Assembly: GCA_035235625.1 (NCBI GenBank)
Contig: CP141149.1
Location: 31,241,753 to 31,305,752, forward strand
Reading direction: 5' to 3'
Length of the DNA stretch: 64,000 nucleotides
From: Saururus chinensis
Taxonomy: Eukaryota; Streptophyta; Magnoliopsida; Piperales; Saururaceae
Part shown: positions 1 to 11,930 of the stretch, one piece after another
Layout: every line of letters starts with the position of its first letter
Numbering within the stretch: the first letter of the stretch is position 1
The notes under the pieces: model-generated
Told to the model about the DNA's origin: nothing
What the model saw: the letters and a program-made list of their open reading frames with translations, nothing else
Databases searched by the model: none
Position numbers and translations under genes: made by a program

Positions 1-1240
1 CAAAAAGCAATTTATTGGTATGTTATAAGTGATACAATGTCTTACACTTTATAATTATATAATGGAACATTTGGTAAGTGCTTAAAATACACAACTAATA
101 TAGTGTGAACATAATGTGTATGCTGTACACCTAAAATTTTCTTGAGAAGATGCTGTGCACCACCAGCGTCCCACTAGCGTGGCCAGAGGTGGAGATCCTC
201 GCTGTCCCAACGCACCGCACCCTCGAGTTTCATTGCCCGATTGAGAGCCATGTTGTTTTCGAATATCTTTTGGGTCGTGTTTGCACTTTGCAGCGGCGAA
301 GTGGCGATGGGCCAAGAGAGCGAGCGGAATGGGAGCTCTCCGGTCCTGGCTCCGTCTTCCTCGAGGCTGTGCGGGATGAAAATCTTGTGGGGAATTAGAA
401 TGTGAACTGGAAAGATGTAGCAAATATTCTCCAATACATAAAATCGTGTAGTGTGTAGTGTTTGATTGGGCAGCAGCGACCCACTTTTTGTCATCAATCC
501 TTTTCGTCAACACCATTACCGCCACTTGCCGCCTGCACGGATTCGATTCCATCCCCAGTCTACTCAATCAATTCAGTGGTCGCCAACATCAAAAAAACCT
601 ACGTCCGGCCACTGCAATTTTGTCCAAAACCTCTACGCTTAGGGGTAGATGCCTAAATATGGTCGAGAGTGGTTTTGTTATCTTCCAAACGAAGCCTAGC
701 CTCACTAAATTATAAGAGTTTTTCACGCTCTTTTCTTATAATTGGCCTAATACGAAAAATGTACGTAAATTCTTAATATTTAAGATTAATAGGGTTTATA
801 TTAACATACGTTAGTATTAATATTATTAATATAAATATATATTAACATATGTACCATTAATTTTATAGATGAAAAGCTCTTATACATTTATTATATTACG
901 CTCCTTGTTACAGTAGAGCACTAAAAACGCTTTTACCACTAAATCAAAGTCGTTGCTACGAAACATACAAATCCTCTTTTAGGTGAAAGTATTTTTAATG
1001 CTCTTTCAGGGGGTTAGTTAATTGAGATTTAAAAATAAAATATTAGTATTTAAAAATTTCCAATTAGTTGTTTAAGATTATTTATGTCATATTTACAATC
1101 CAGCGTTAGTGGTTAAATAATTGATTCTTGTATTCGAAATACAGCATTAGCTAAAAATTTTAGGATTGTGATTTAAGATGATTTTGTTAGAAATTTATAA
1201 CATAAAAGTGAGATTTTATAATACTACCTCTAGAGGTGGT
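1..1240. other. Intergenic DNA, no recognisable gene
   Basis: The first 700 bases are moderately GC-rich and open in several overlapping frames, but none of the translations resembles a protein I know and none shows a domain. From about 700 onward the sequence is AT-rich with short TTAATATTA-type runs. It could hold an old gene or transposon fragment. I see nothing that supports a functional call. Confidence 0.5.
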
Positions 1241-1309
1241 ATTGTAAAATGACAGAAGAACGAAAAAAGGGAGGCCAACACGCACTAAAAAATGAAGGCC
1301 GATACGCAT

Positions 1310-2240
1310 TAGAGGTCGATATTAATACGGTACAGGGGGCGATATACCCCCACACATATCATCGATATATACCGGCCGTATTGGGCATACAGTATCGATA
1401 TGACCGATACATATCAATACTCATTTTAATATTTTTTATTTTAATTTTTTTCTTAAAAATAAAAATATAATTCCAATTCAACCTCTTCTAATAACTGTGT
1501 TGTTATTATATTAAAAATATTTTATACATATATATATAATATCAATATAAGTGGGTGTATATAGTTTACAAATTTTTTTAAAAAATATAGTGATCCACAA
1601 TTATGCATTTACTTAAACATCTACCATATGAGTTTCTCAATAATATCCATATGACTCATTAAATATCTTATTTGATTTTAAAATAAATTAATTTTAGAAC
1701 ACTTAATATGGGGCGGAGGGAATAATAGTTTGTAAATGACAGAGGGAGTAAAGTGTATGGTTCTAAAATAAAATAATTTTAGAGTACTCGTATCAGTTTA
1801 TATGACCTTCTAAAATAAAGTATTATAATGATATATTATTAGTTATAATATTTTATTATGCATATCAAAGGGTTTACGACCGTTTTGGCGCTTACCAAGC
1901 ATATCATCGACGCATCCCTATATCCATGATTGTCGATACTATCATCTGTATCGATACCATGGAAGGCCTTATCGATACAGATGAAAGTATCGATGACTAT
2001 AAGAAAAGTTATTTTTTTAAATAAAAAATATTTTAAAAATATAGTATCGATACGTATCAACTGTATCGATACATATCGGCTGTATCAATAAGATATGGCC
2101 ATTACGTATCTATAATTAGGGTGGGAGGCGTATCGCCCCCTATACCGTAGCAGTATTGGCCGATACACACCGAAATTGGCCAATATGCACCGGTATTGGC
2201 CGATACGTACCCGTATCGGCCGATACGGCCTTCCATGATC
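1310..2240. repeat. Inverted pair of GATACG-rich repeats
   Basis: Two stretches, about 1310-1480 and 2000-2170, are diverged reverse complements of each other. Each carries an AT-rich side, several TATCGATAC-type words and a GGGGGCGATAT block (read as ATCGCCCCCT in the other arm). The right arm continues into a cluster of TTGGCCGATAC words, with a perfect 18-bp palindrome CCGTATCGGCCGATACGG at 2211-2228. Between the arms lies AT-rich filler with more GATAC words (1890-1990). The arrangement suggests a fold-back element or two opposed copies of a dispersed repeat. I found no transposase and no clear target duplication. The short open frames here (for example around 2085-2408, minus strand) are products of the repeat. 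Confidence 0.5.
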
Positions 2241-2419
2241 GATACTGCCTTCCATGGCTTGGAGGATGCTGTCATTTCCATACAGCGACTGGAGCTTGGC
2301 GGAGGCTACCATCCTTGCCAGAGAAACCATCGTGGCTAGGTAACATCTCCTCTCACCCTCCAACTGCCGCTGTCTTTCATTCTCTATTTTAATTTTTTTA
2401 CTCCGCATACCCTATTGCC

Positions 2420-3103
2420 TACTCCGCTCATGGCCATCTCTCGCATTTTTTTAAATTATGGATTAGTTAATTTTTAAAATTATAAATAAAAAATATTAAG
2501 AGTTAATTATTTTGAAATCAACAGCTCAAATCCCGGGATTCTAGTAATACAAGATTTGGGTATCCAAATATTTTAAAATTTGGTAGTTCAAATCTAAGAA
2601 TTTGGATTATATTCTAAAATCTCATATTTTAAATCCGGTATTTAAAATTTTGATTGACTAACCCCCTGTTTACTAACAGTGAATATAGTGCAAGGAGCGT
2701 ATTGTCACATAGGCACTTGTGAATTGACTATCCGTGCACCCTAATATGTGTTATATAGTGTGCTTTTTTACCTCGTGACAATATGGAGCCATGGATCTAA
2801 AAAATTAACGTTACACATACCTTGATGCTAATGTGTACTATTGTATGTGCCGGGGATTTTAAATTTTAACAACTTGTATGTGTTCCTTTATCATAGGTTC
2901 ACTGTTAATGGGGTACATAAAAAATGATACAAACCATTTTTCACCTTTTAGACTCTTTCCTAAAAGGAATGATAAAAAATGGATTGCCAATTAAACAGTA
3001 AGTTTTGTAGTGAAGAACTTGTTTCCGTCTTTACGCTTTATAGACTCGTGAGTTACAAGAGGTTGAACTCTGGCACTTCTATCTAATAGAAAAGAAGTGG
3101 CCA
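2420..3103. other. AT-rich intergenic DNA
   Basis: Low-complexity AT-rich sequence with repeated AAATTT and TTTAAAA words around 2450-2650, then ordinary non-coding sequence. No gene, RNA or element boundary was recognised. Confidence 0.5.
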
Positions 3104-3111
3104 CCTAAATG

Positions 3112-5337
3112 TAAGGCTGTTAACGAGATGAGCCAGCTTGTTGAGTTAAATAGGTTCGGTTCGATGCGACTCGAATTTAGCTTGACTTAAAATAAGCTCG
3201 ACTTAACTTTGATTTAAATTTGAAAGCAAACAAGAGGATTTCAAACATGGGCTAACTCGAATCGACTCAACTCAAAACTTTATTAGTTCCACTCAAAATC
3301 GACTCGATTTGTTATATATCACTTTTTACATATTATACCCATATTATATACATTTTTTAACTTTCACCTTTAATGTACCTATAATATTTTATATTATTTT
3401 ATTATATATATATATATATATTACATATACATTAATATATAGGACATGATATACTATATAATATGATATATAATACCTATATTATACTATTATATTTCAA
3501 ATAAATATAAATATACTACTAATAAAATTGAGAATGTAGGTATGATAAATTACTTTATTTCTATTCTACCCTTATTCATTTATATATTATTATTTAAATT
3601 TTAAATACTATCTTTTATCATTCTAATCATAACAAATATAAATATGTAATTCTACTTGTAAATAAATATTTTTAATTCAACCAATCATATTAATTTAGAA
3701 ATAGAGATTTCGTGAACTATATCTAGATTTTGCCTACAAATATATTTAGTGAACCAAATCTAGATTTTATTATTGAATTCTAATTATATTTATTTATTTT
3801 TTACATGCAATCCACACCATGAAATATATCATTAATAAGGTCCAAATAGTTCTCTCATCACGAACTTTTTTATAGTCACTAGAATAATTAGATATGAAAT
3901 ATGTGAATAAAAGTTGTCATAACTTTAGTGACTAGTTCAATTTTCCGTAACTTATTATATAATATTTTTTATATAAAGAATGTTAAAAAATAACTATAAA
4001 AGTAATAGAGAGAAAAAATATTTTTTAAAATATGTTACTTTTTGTCGACGAGGCGATAACACCTGCGTAATTTTAATTTAAATTTTTTTATATTTTTATA
4101 ATTTAGAATGACGAAATAAGTACACTTAAATCTATACAATGTATTGACTTTGTCCTTCCAAATGATGAAATCAATAATGAACTAATTTTTTATTTTTTTC
4201 CTCTATCCTCGCTCTATTCACTCTCTCTCCTCTCTCTATTCCTCTATCTCTCCTCTTTCTTTATCTTATCTCTCTCCTCTTTCTTTCTCTTATCGCTCTT
4301 CTATTTCAAATGACAAAATTATAAAAAATTAAAAATGTATTAATTTTATTATTCAAAAAGTATATTATATTTTATTTTTAATTTAATAATTTAATATATA
4401 ATATAAATAAGAAAAAAATATATTAAAATTTATTACTTTCTCCCCACTTCTCAAAGATAGGGCTCACATCACACACATGAGAAACAAAGAGAAAGAATAG
4501 AGGACAGAGAAAAAGAAAGTGAAGAGAGAATAAGAGATAGCTAAAAAAGAGAGGAGATAGATTGAATAGAGATATAGAAAAGAGAGTGAATAGAGAGTGT
4601 GTTAAAAGAGAGAAAAATGAAAAAGCGAAGAGAAAGAGTAGAGAGAGAATAAAGAGAAAGGAGAGATAGAATAGAGAAAAAAATTATTTCATCATTGATT
4701 TCATCATTCTAAATGATAAAATTAGTATATTATATTAATTTTTTCATTTAAAATGACAAAATCAGTATATTATATTAATTTTGTCTAATAAAAAAATAAA
4801 ATTAAAAAAAAGTCACACCAGCATAAGTAAAAATGAACACTATATTAGTAAATATGTTTCTCTCTATGTTATTTTGGTAATTAATTTTTTATATTATTTA
4901 TATAATTATATATATTATATGAGAGATTGAAATAACATTAGTTAAATTTATTGTGACCAATGAAAATTTGCTGTAGGGTAATTTATTGACTATTATTTTA
5001 ACCATAGATTTGAAGTAATATTTACAACTTTAATAAAATATATTTATGTTTGTTATTTCTTTTATAATGTTGGTGTGATTATCTAAATTAATATAATTTT
5101 TTATAAAAAAAATAGTTTGTATTGTAAATAAGATTCGAGCTCAATTCAAACACAGGTTTAGGTTGCTATAATATGCTTTCGTGCTTGAGCTATAGTTGAG
5201 TTTTGAGTTTCTTAGCCAAATCAAGCTCGAGCCAGCTATCTAAATGTTCGATTGAGCTCAAGCCGAACTTTAAGAAATTAAGTTCAAGTTAAAAAAAATC
5301 CAAAAACTCGGTTTAACTCGGCTTATTAGCACCCTTA
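3112..5337. mobile_element. hAT-like non-autonomous DNA transposon (copy 1)
   Basis: The ends are inverted: the left starts TAAGGCTGTTAACGAG and the right, read in reverse complement, starts TAAGGGTGCTAATAAG. They are flanked by 8-bp near-identical direct repeats, CCTAAATG (3104-3111) and CCTAAGTG (5338-5345), as expected for hAT-superfamily insertion. Both subterminal regions (about 3120-3310 and 5130-5330) are rich in GAGCTC/CTCGA words, and the interior is very AT-rich. No transposase frame is present, so it would need an enzyme supplied from elsewhere. A second member of the family lies at 31651-35472. Assignment to hAT rests on the 8-bp duplication and general end structure, not on a protein. 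Confidence 0.65.
4190..4690. repeat. Polypyrimidine and polypurine blocks in inverted arrangement
   Basis: A CT-rich block (about 4195-4310, words such as CTCTCTCC and TCTTTCTTT) is followed about 180 bases later by a GA-rich block (about 4485-4680, words such as GAGAGAATA and AGAGAAAG). They are roughly reverse-complementary, so the segment could fold back. Short flanking words ATGATGAAATC and GATTTCATCATT mirror each other at the outer ends (about 4163 and 4695). It lies inside the hAT-like element and may be a separate, smaller insertion. Confidence 0.45.
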
Positions 5338-5345
5338 CCTAAGTG

Positions 5346-6360
5346 CCTTCTTGTTCATTGTATTATTGTAAGTCTTAAAATGTGGAAGAAGACATGGGAT
5401 CACATATTAACATCACAACATTTCAGTTGGTTTACGGGGAGGTCATTTTGTTTTGGTTAATTTATTTTGGACAAATTTTAAAAAAATTTCTGGTAGAAAA
5501 AGTGTGAGAAGGAGAAGAGAGAAGAGAGAAGAAGTACTCCCTCCGTCCTATATTAATCTAATTATATTTGAAAAAAATATTTTTTATTAAATGAAAAAAC
5601 CCACCTTTAAAAGAAGGAAAATAAACATGATATTTTTTTAACAAACTAATTACTTAAATTAAACAAAATGAAGCTATTGAAATGGAATAAACTTTTTTGG
5701 CATATTAATTTAAGCTGCAAGAAGTATAAGAAAAAGAAACCTAAAAGAAAATTGCCAGAAATGGCAAAGCACAAAATTAACTTGCTAAAATGGTAAATAA
5801 TTTTAAAATATATTGCTTAAAATTTTAAAATAAAAAAATAAACTACCTAAAACATAAAAAAACACAAAGTTAACTGGCCTGAAATGTGAAATTTGCAAAA
5901 TTTCAAAAAATAAGTGAAATACGTTCAATTTCAAAATAAATTTTGATACATGTCTATTTTGTCAAAATTAATTACAAAATTTGTTATTATATTTATAATA
6001 CAACCAGATAATCCACCTCTGGTCCTTGGATTATCTGAACTCAAAATACATGGACCAGATGGTTCAACCAAAAAGTTGGCCTTACTTACCATCTATAGAG
6101 TTGCCGCTCGGCTTGGGTGATATTAATAGATTGAACCTAGGTTTCTTTAAATAGTTATTTATCATGTTCAGGTTATACTCCCTCATTTGCATATGAATTA
6201 TCTTATCTGTAAAATGGTATAAATTTTATGGATTGTAAAAAGTGCCTTGAACTATAAAATTATAAAATTCTATCTGTGGGGTAAAAATGAAAAAATTTGC
6301 TTATAACATTTTTTATTTAAGAGAAGAAGCATGTTAAAATATTTCTATTTGTTAGGAAAA
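5346..6360. other. Intergenic DNA with a Stowaway-like end at 5537
   Basis: No gene seen. At 5537 the sequence begins CTCCCTCCGTCC, the consensus terminal repeat of Stowaway-like (Tc1/mariner) MITEs, followed by about 170 bases resembling the MITE copies at 45957 and 49107. The matching right end is absent or decayed near 5715. The rest, including the stretch to the microsatellite at 6391, is AT-rich with no recognised feature. Confidence 0.45.
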
Positions 6361-6390
6361 TGGTATAAGTTGACTTGAACTTACCTTTAA

Positions 6391-6460
6391 ATATAAATAT
6401 AAATATAAATATAAATATAAATATAAATATATATATATATAAATATAAATATAAATATAA

Positions 6461-6490
<30 letters not shown>
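6391..6490. repeat. Microsatellite (AAATAT)n and (AT)n
   Basis: Alternating AAATATAAATAT hexamer runs are interrupted and ended by pure AT dinucleotides. The open frames over this block, with runs of Tyr/Ile/Asn or Phe/Ile, are artefacts of the simple repeat. Confidence 0.9.
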
Positions 6491-6491
<1 letters not shown>

Positions 6492-6725
6492 TATGCAAAG
6501 ACGCACAGCTCTTTTGTATTAAAGAAACCACATAAAATGGTCATGGAATATTATATGCAAAAACACAGCTCTTTCGTATTAAAGAAAACACATAATATGG
6601 TCATAGAATATTATATGCAAAAACACAGCTCTTTAGTATTAAAGAAAACACATAATATGGTCATAGAATATTATATGCAAAAACACAGCTCTTTAGTATT
6701 AAAGATAACACATAATATGGTCATA

Positions 6726-6732
<7 letters not shown>
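6491..6732. repeat. Four-copy 60-bp tandem repeat
   Basis: Four consecutive copies start at 6491, 6553, 6613 and 6673 with the shared head ATATGCAAAAACACAGCTC and tail TGGTCATAGAATA. Copies 2-4 differ from one another at only a few positions, so the expansion looks recent. Copy 1 is the most diverged. The array sits between two simple-sequence tracts, downstream of the IST1-like gene. Confidence 0.9.

Positions 6733-6789
<57 letters not shown>
6728..6789. repeat. (AT)n microsatellite
   Basis: About 60 bases of uninterrupted AT dinucleotides directly follow the last 60-bp repeat unit. Confidence 0.95.
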
Positions 6790-6791
<2 letters not shown>

Positions 6792-6997
6792 CACTTTTTA
6801 CATCAAGCATCCTATCTACACATGTTTCAAATATATGGTATAGAGTGACTAAAGTAATGATTCAACATAATCAATGATCCAGACCGTGCAAAAGATTGAT
6901 GGTATACTACCGTCTCATTTCAGATCAATCATCTGATTATTCGAAAATTATCCCAAAGAATGCGACACTAATGGGCAGAAAATAACCACAGCAAGTG

Positions 6998-9900
6998 TCA
7001 GTGTTGATTGGATCTGAGAGACTGAATCCGAGCAGCCAAGGTGTCGTAATCTGGAAGCTTGGGGTGAACATGGCGAGCCATTTTGAGTGAATTATCTCTT
7101 GATGTGGAGTCACCTAGCAGACTTGGGGTTTTTGAACCTTTAAGACTAACTTTTTGTGGAATTTCTGATTGAGGCTTGGCTGGTTCTTTGATTGTTTGTG
7201 ATGGAATCTCAATTGGTGGAGGAGGCTTAGATGATTGCTCCATAGATGGATTAGCCTCTCTTGATTTAGTGTCTCCAACCTTTGGTCTGTCAACATTTGT
7301 TTTACGTTCAGACACATTGTTTCCTTCACCAAAATTCTCGAACTGCATGCGAGACTTGCTGTTAAACCTCAAAGGGCTACCCACTTGCGTCTTTAATGGG
7401 GAAGCCTTAGTCCTTCGAGAAAGCATGCCACCGCCATAAACCTTATTGCCCGCATTTTTTTTGAGCACATCCTTGTCGTTGTCATCATCACTACTGTCTG
7501 AACCAAAATAAGTGACTGCCTTTTTAGGTTTTGATTCCTTGAGAACTTCTTTACGTGAATTCTCACGGGATAAATCCAACTCGGGGCTTTCAAAGTATTT
7601 TGGTGTTTTCCCTCCAAAGTCAACAGATTGGTTTTCATTAGTGGGAATTCTATCCGTAGTTCGGTTTTCATTAGTGGGAATTCTATCCGTAGTTCCTTGT
7701 CTAGATGGATGCCGCACATAAGGTGGCTGACTGAAACCCTTGTGCCGGAGACCACCAGTTAATCTTCCAAAATTCAATGTGATCTCACTATCATCGCTGG
7801 AGCTGTTCAAAACTTTCACGTCATCATTAGCTTTATAAAGTGGCAATGTGTCTCCCAAGGTGCCAGAGGTCTTGACCACTTCAGCAGATGGAAATGAAGA
7901 TGATGTTACTGGCCGTCGTTCTTCAACTGCTGAATGAATTGAGCTTTCTGTATCATCAAGAGATGGAAGCTCACTTGATAAGTACCCCAGTGAATGTTTT
8001 CTCAAAGATTTAACAATTTCCTGTCCAGCTTCTAGGTTCTTAGGATTTCCATCATCTGATCTGGAATCTTCAGAAGTATGAGATCTGTACACATTTCTAT
8101 TAGTTTCTTTAGTTTCCGTGTTTTTATGCAGGGGCAAGGTAGGTTCATGAGCAGTCCATGCTGATGTTGTGTTTTTATAAGAAGTATCTAGCCGATGTGG
8201 GGAATTGCTATTTTTGTTCCTTTCTCTGAGCTTATGATTGTCCACCTCATCATCGCTTGAAGAGTTTAGGCCATCTGAATCATCAAAAGTTGCAGGGAAA
8301 AAGTCATTCTGTTGGGACTGTTCTGAAGCCTCCAGCAATTCAACAGAAGTTTCAGTCAAGTGCTTGTCCTCTATAAAACTTCGGGGTTCATCAATGGATT
8401 TGCTCCTAAGAGAGGATGTACTGCTTTCCATGTAACTCCAAGAATCAAAATGTGAAGGTGAATTTCTCACATCTAAAGGAATGCGTGCAGAAAAACTGTG
8501 CGTTCTGTCCACATCTTCTAGTTCCGTCTTGTCTCCACCTTCCGAACCAGAGTCATCAAACACTACAGAAGAATAATCACTTAAAGGAGGATTCATAGAG
8601 CTCATACCAAAGTTCATTTGTCCAGAAGTACCAAGTAAACTATCCCCAAAGGAGCTATTCTCATAATCATTGATATCATAATCTGAACTGGAATTCCCTC
8701 CAACAAAGTCCTTATATGGATCAGGATTGCCAGAATCTTTACGGATGCTTTCAGACTTGGCATCTCTAAAAATTTCTTCTGTCTTCTGCAAGTTGATGAC
8801 TGACACTTCATCATCAGAAAACACTCCAGCAGACTGCAATGAACCAGATTCCCTCAAACTTCTATCTATGCTTCTCTTGTTATCATATCTGCTTTCAGCT
8901 CCATGTGAAAGGTTAGGCCTATTCGTTTCATCTCTCTGCCGATCACTCTCAGGCTTCTCTCCCAAATGATAGAATTCTGAATCCCCATTCATCTTCATTT
9001 TAGTTTTAAAAGAACCTGTCCTTGGATATTGTACAAAAGTTGCTGAAGACACCTCATCTCTAGTCACATCAAATGATGGTTCATGTGATTCTCTGGATGG
9101 ATTACTTGTAACCTTGCCACGGCTTGAGAGTTCAGCAGCAGCCCTAGCAGCTAAACTTGCTAATTCTGCTGATTCTGCAGCTGCCTGTGCAGCAGAAGTT
9201 GCATCCTTGAATTTCATGCTCCAGTTCTGCCGATCAAGAGAAACATTCTCACCATTGATTGATGAAGGTCTTGACCCTCTGTTCTTGAAATTAGTGTCTG
9301 TTTAAGAGCCATAAGTTAGTAATAAGTTTATATAAAACAATGCAGTAGATGCAACATTCCCATCCATCTTTTACCTGAAAATCCTTCTCCTGAGTAAGAC
9401 GTAGAAGGAACTGAAGATGAAGGGAATGCATCAGAACCAGGTGATGATCTTCGTCCATCATTTCCAGAAGATAAAGAATCAAGCTTTTGGCTTGGGCGCG
9501 CAAGAAATTGCTCATTAGCTGATTTAAACTGGACATTAGGGGGGTGCAACTGGATATTTGGATTGTGGTACTGCACACCACTGGAATCCACAAACATCTT
9601 CGTGGCATTTTCAAGCTTGCTTGGCACCTTCTGCTCAATAAAACGCATTCCAGCACTTGGTTGACATCAAGTTCATATATCAAAGTTTCAAATGACAACA
9701 GAAAGTTTAATACTTCAAAGATGTTTTCACCATGAAATTACACGTTAGCATGAGTCAACTAAAACAACTATTCCTCGCAACATGTATGGGTGGGTGTGAC
9801 AATTAAACTAGTGAGCACCACAACATAATGAGGTGGTTTGTCTTACCATATACTCAAAATTTGACAATTGAATTCATTGCAGTAATACTTGACCAAACCA

Positions 9901-11930
9901 AATTATGACTGACGTATCCCATATATAGGGTGGTGAACTCTGCATAATTATTTTGATGAAGAAAAACTTTTTGCTTTTCAATTTTTATTGTTCTTACCAG
10001 TAAGTCTTCAGAGGGCTTTGCAATTTCTTCTTGAAGTGCCTGAGGATCCCATTTGACATTATGTTCTTGCGCAATTGCAGTCAAGATTTTGATTTTTGTC
10101 TCACCATCTGGGTTTTTTGCTGATAGCTTTTCAACTACCTTCAAATGTAAACAAGTAAAAACATCTCAACAAAAAAGGCATCTTAGCAATTCCGAATCAG
10201 TAGGCCAAAGTTGAGCAGTCTTTAACTTCTTAACTTTGAATGACATTTTAGCAAGTATGCCTAACTGTAACACAGAAAAATGATTCGCTCACCGTACGGC
10301 TGACACCACAATCAGGACGAAGTTCAAGAGCAGCAGCAATGAACTCTTTCCCATATTTTGTTGTAAAGTGTTTGCGAACATCCTGGAGTTCAGGCAAATC
10401 AGCGCATCTTGGTGATGCAAATACTACACTGGTAATAGCTTCCTTCAAGTCAATGGGACAATTCCTGAAAGTAGCAGGACATAAATATTCAATAGAACCA
10501 TTCCAAAAAAATTAACCATTCTAGATTATAGCAGTAGAAACAGTTAACATATATTTAATAGTATTTTTATTTTGTCTAAGTGTTTAGTATTCTTTTTTGC
10601 ATTATTGATGGAAAACACGTCTTAAATATCTATTTCTCATTTCTTATTGGTTAGCTCTCTCTTAAGTGAAGAGCATTAGTGTCTTTTGCAACAATTAGGA
10701 GCCCGACCTCTATTAGAGAGCCCGACTCCTTTTGTATTCTTCTTCTCCAGTTAATGCAATAGAGAATTCCTCTTCTCATTCCTCTCCAAAACCCAAGCTT
10801 TTGTTATTCTCACAGAAGCAACATCAGGATAATACGTAAATAAATCAGACGTTCAACCAGTTATATATAGAAAATGTATATCGTACATATCCCTCATCAC
10901 TGGACACAAGGGTTTCTCTGCTAGGTTTCCTACAACACTTTTCAACTTTATAGTCACCCAAATATTAGAACAAAAACAACTCATATACAAGTTAAGAAAG
11001 TGTTATGTATACTTCTCACCAAGGTCTTGGAAAAACTTGTTATATCTAAATAAATAAATAGAAGCAAGTGTTTGAGCTCTAGCATACTTCTGTGACTCAA
11101 TGATAGGAAGGCGAGCTACAATCAGTTCACAGTATAATTCAATGATATCATAAGCTGCCATGGTTTTCTCTTCTCTGACAACATGTTCCACCTGAAACAA
11201 AAAAAATTCAATTATGCATACATGTGGCGAATGCATTAGACAACACCGTCTGTGTTATGCAGGCTTACACCTAGTCTTTTAGAAAACAATTTTATTAAAA
11301 CATAATTCTCATTCAGGAGGGAGGGGGAGGGCAGGGCAATTGTGTATACCATCAATACTAGAATTGGAACATACGTCATATAATTTCATCAAAATTCCAG
11401 GTCTTTTCCACACTGCAAAAGGTGTATGCTTAATACACATAGGATCATGCAAAAGTGCATCAATGTAGAGTGATAAGAAACAGTAGATCTAATAAAGTAC
11501 AACTGGAGAACATGTGAAATCAGAGTGGAAGATGAAGTAGGAAAACAAACCCGAATTCGAGCCGTCTGCTCCTGACCGGATTCCAGAAGCTGAGCCAAAT
11601 CCCTCTTCATCTGCCTCAACTGAATCTCCCTCTTGTTCTTCAGCAGCTTGATTCGCGACACCGCCAGTTTCAACGAGGTCTTGCTGTTTCATGGCAAAAG
11701 TCCATGAACCGAATTATTGAGAGAAACGATAACCAACGAAAAAGAAGAGCTAAATCCCCCAAACCCTAGACAATTCAAGCACATCCAAATCTCCCTTCTA
11801 CAACTCGAGCATCAATACCCAATTCGCAGGATTTTTTTTAAAAAAGGACGAGACAATTTATACGACAACGTGACCAGAATCAGATAAACACAATTTACCA
11901 TTTTCCAGCCTTGAAGCTCCTTGACAACAT
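6998..11930 (-). CDS. IST1-like protein (ESCRT-III-associated regulator of Vps4)
   Basis: IST1 proteins bind ESCRT-III and Vps4 and tune multivesicular-body sorting at endosomes. Exons on the minus strand: 11899-11930, 11551-11683, 11088-11191, 10293-10464, 9998-10138, 9375-9655 and 6998-9297. The first five give a 194-residue IST1 domain with hallmark pieces such as LKLAVSRIKLLKNKRE, YDIIELYCELIVARLPIIE, NCPIDLKEAI and DVRKHFTTKYGKEF. Exons 6 and 7 give a long Ser/Asp-rich, low-complexity tail with an Ala-rich segment (AQAAAESAELASLAARAAAE) and a final amphipathic piece, LPDYDTLAARIQSLR, resembling a MIT-interacting motif. Exon 5 ends in phase 0 but exon 6 begins in phase 2, so direct joining breaks the frame. 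A small exon of 26 bp (9914-9939) or 41 bp (9847-9887) would restore it; with the first the protein is about 1,062 residues, normal for long plant IST1-like proteins. Family assignment is firm; the exon 5-6 junction is not. Confidence 0.9.
7630..7695 (-). repeat. 33-bp in-frame tandem duplication in the IST1-like tail
   Basis: Two adjacent identical 33-base units (7630-7662 and 7663-7695) encode the repeated peptide TDRIPTNEN plus two variable residues. The duplication keeps the frame and lies in the disordered tail, where length change is probably tolerated. Identity of the copies suggests a recent event. Confidence 0.85.
10540..10815 (+). mobile_element. Possible LTR fragment in an intron of the IST1-like gene
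   Basis: The intron between 10465 and 11087 contains a segment ending CTTTTGTTATTCTCACA, preceded by TTAATGCAATAGAGAATTCC and a CT-rich stretch. This layout is typical of the 3' part of a Ty1/copia LTR. No matching TG start or target duplication could be identified, so it is either a truncated solo LTR or chance resemblance. Confidence 0.3.

Noticed and set aside
82..567. 161-residue minus-strand open frame at the window start
   Set aside because: No domain, no recognisable homology, and overlapping frames on the other strand are equally open. Kept only as unassigned DNA.
6375..6848. 157-residue plus-strand frame with repeated KKTHNMVIEYYMQKHSS phrases
   Set aside because: It is the translation of the 60-bp tandem repeat and the surrounding AT microsatellites.
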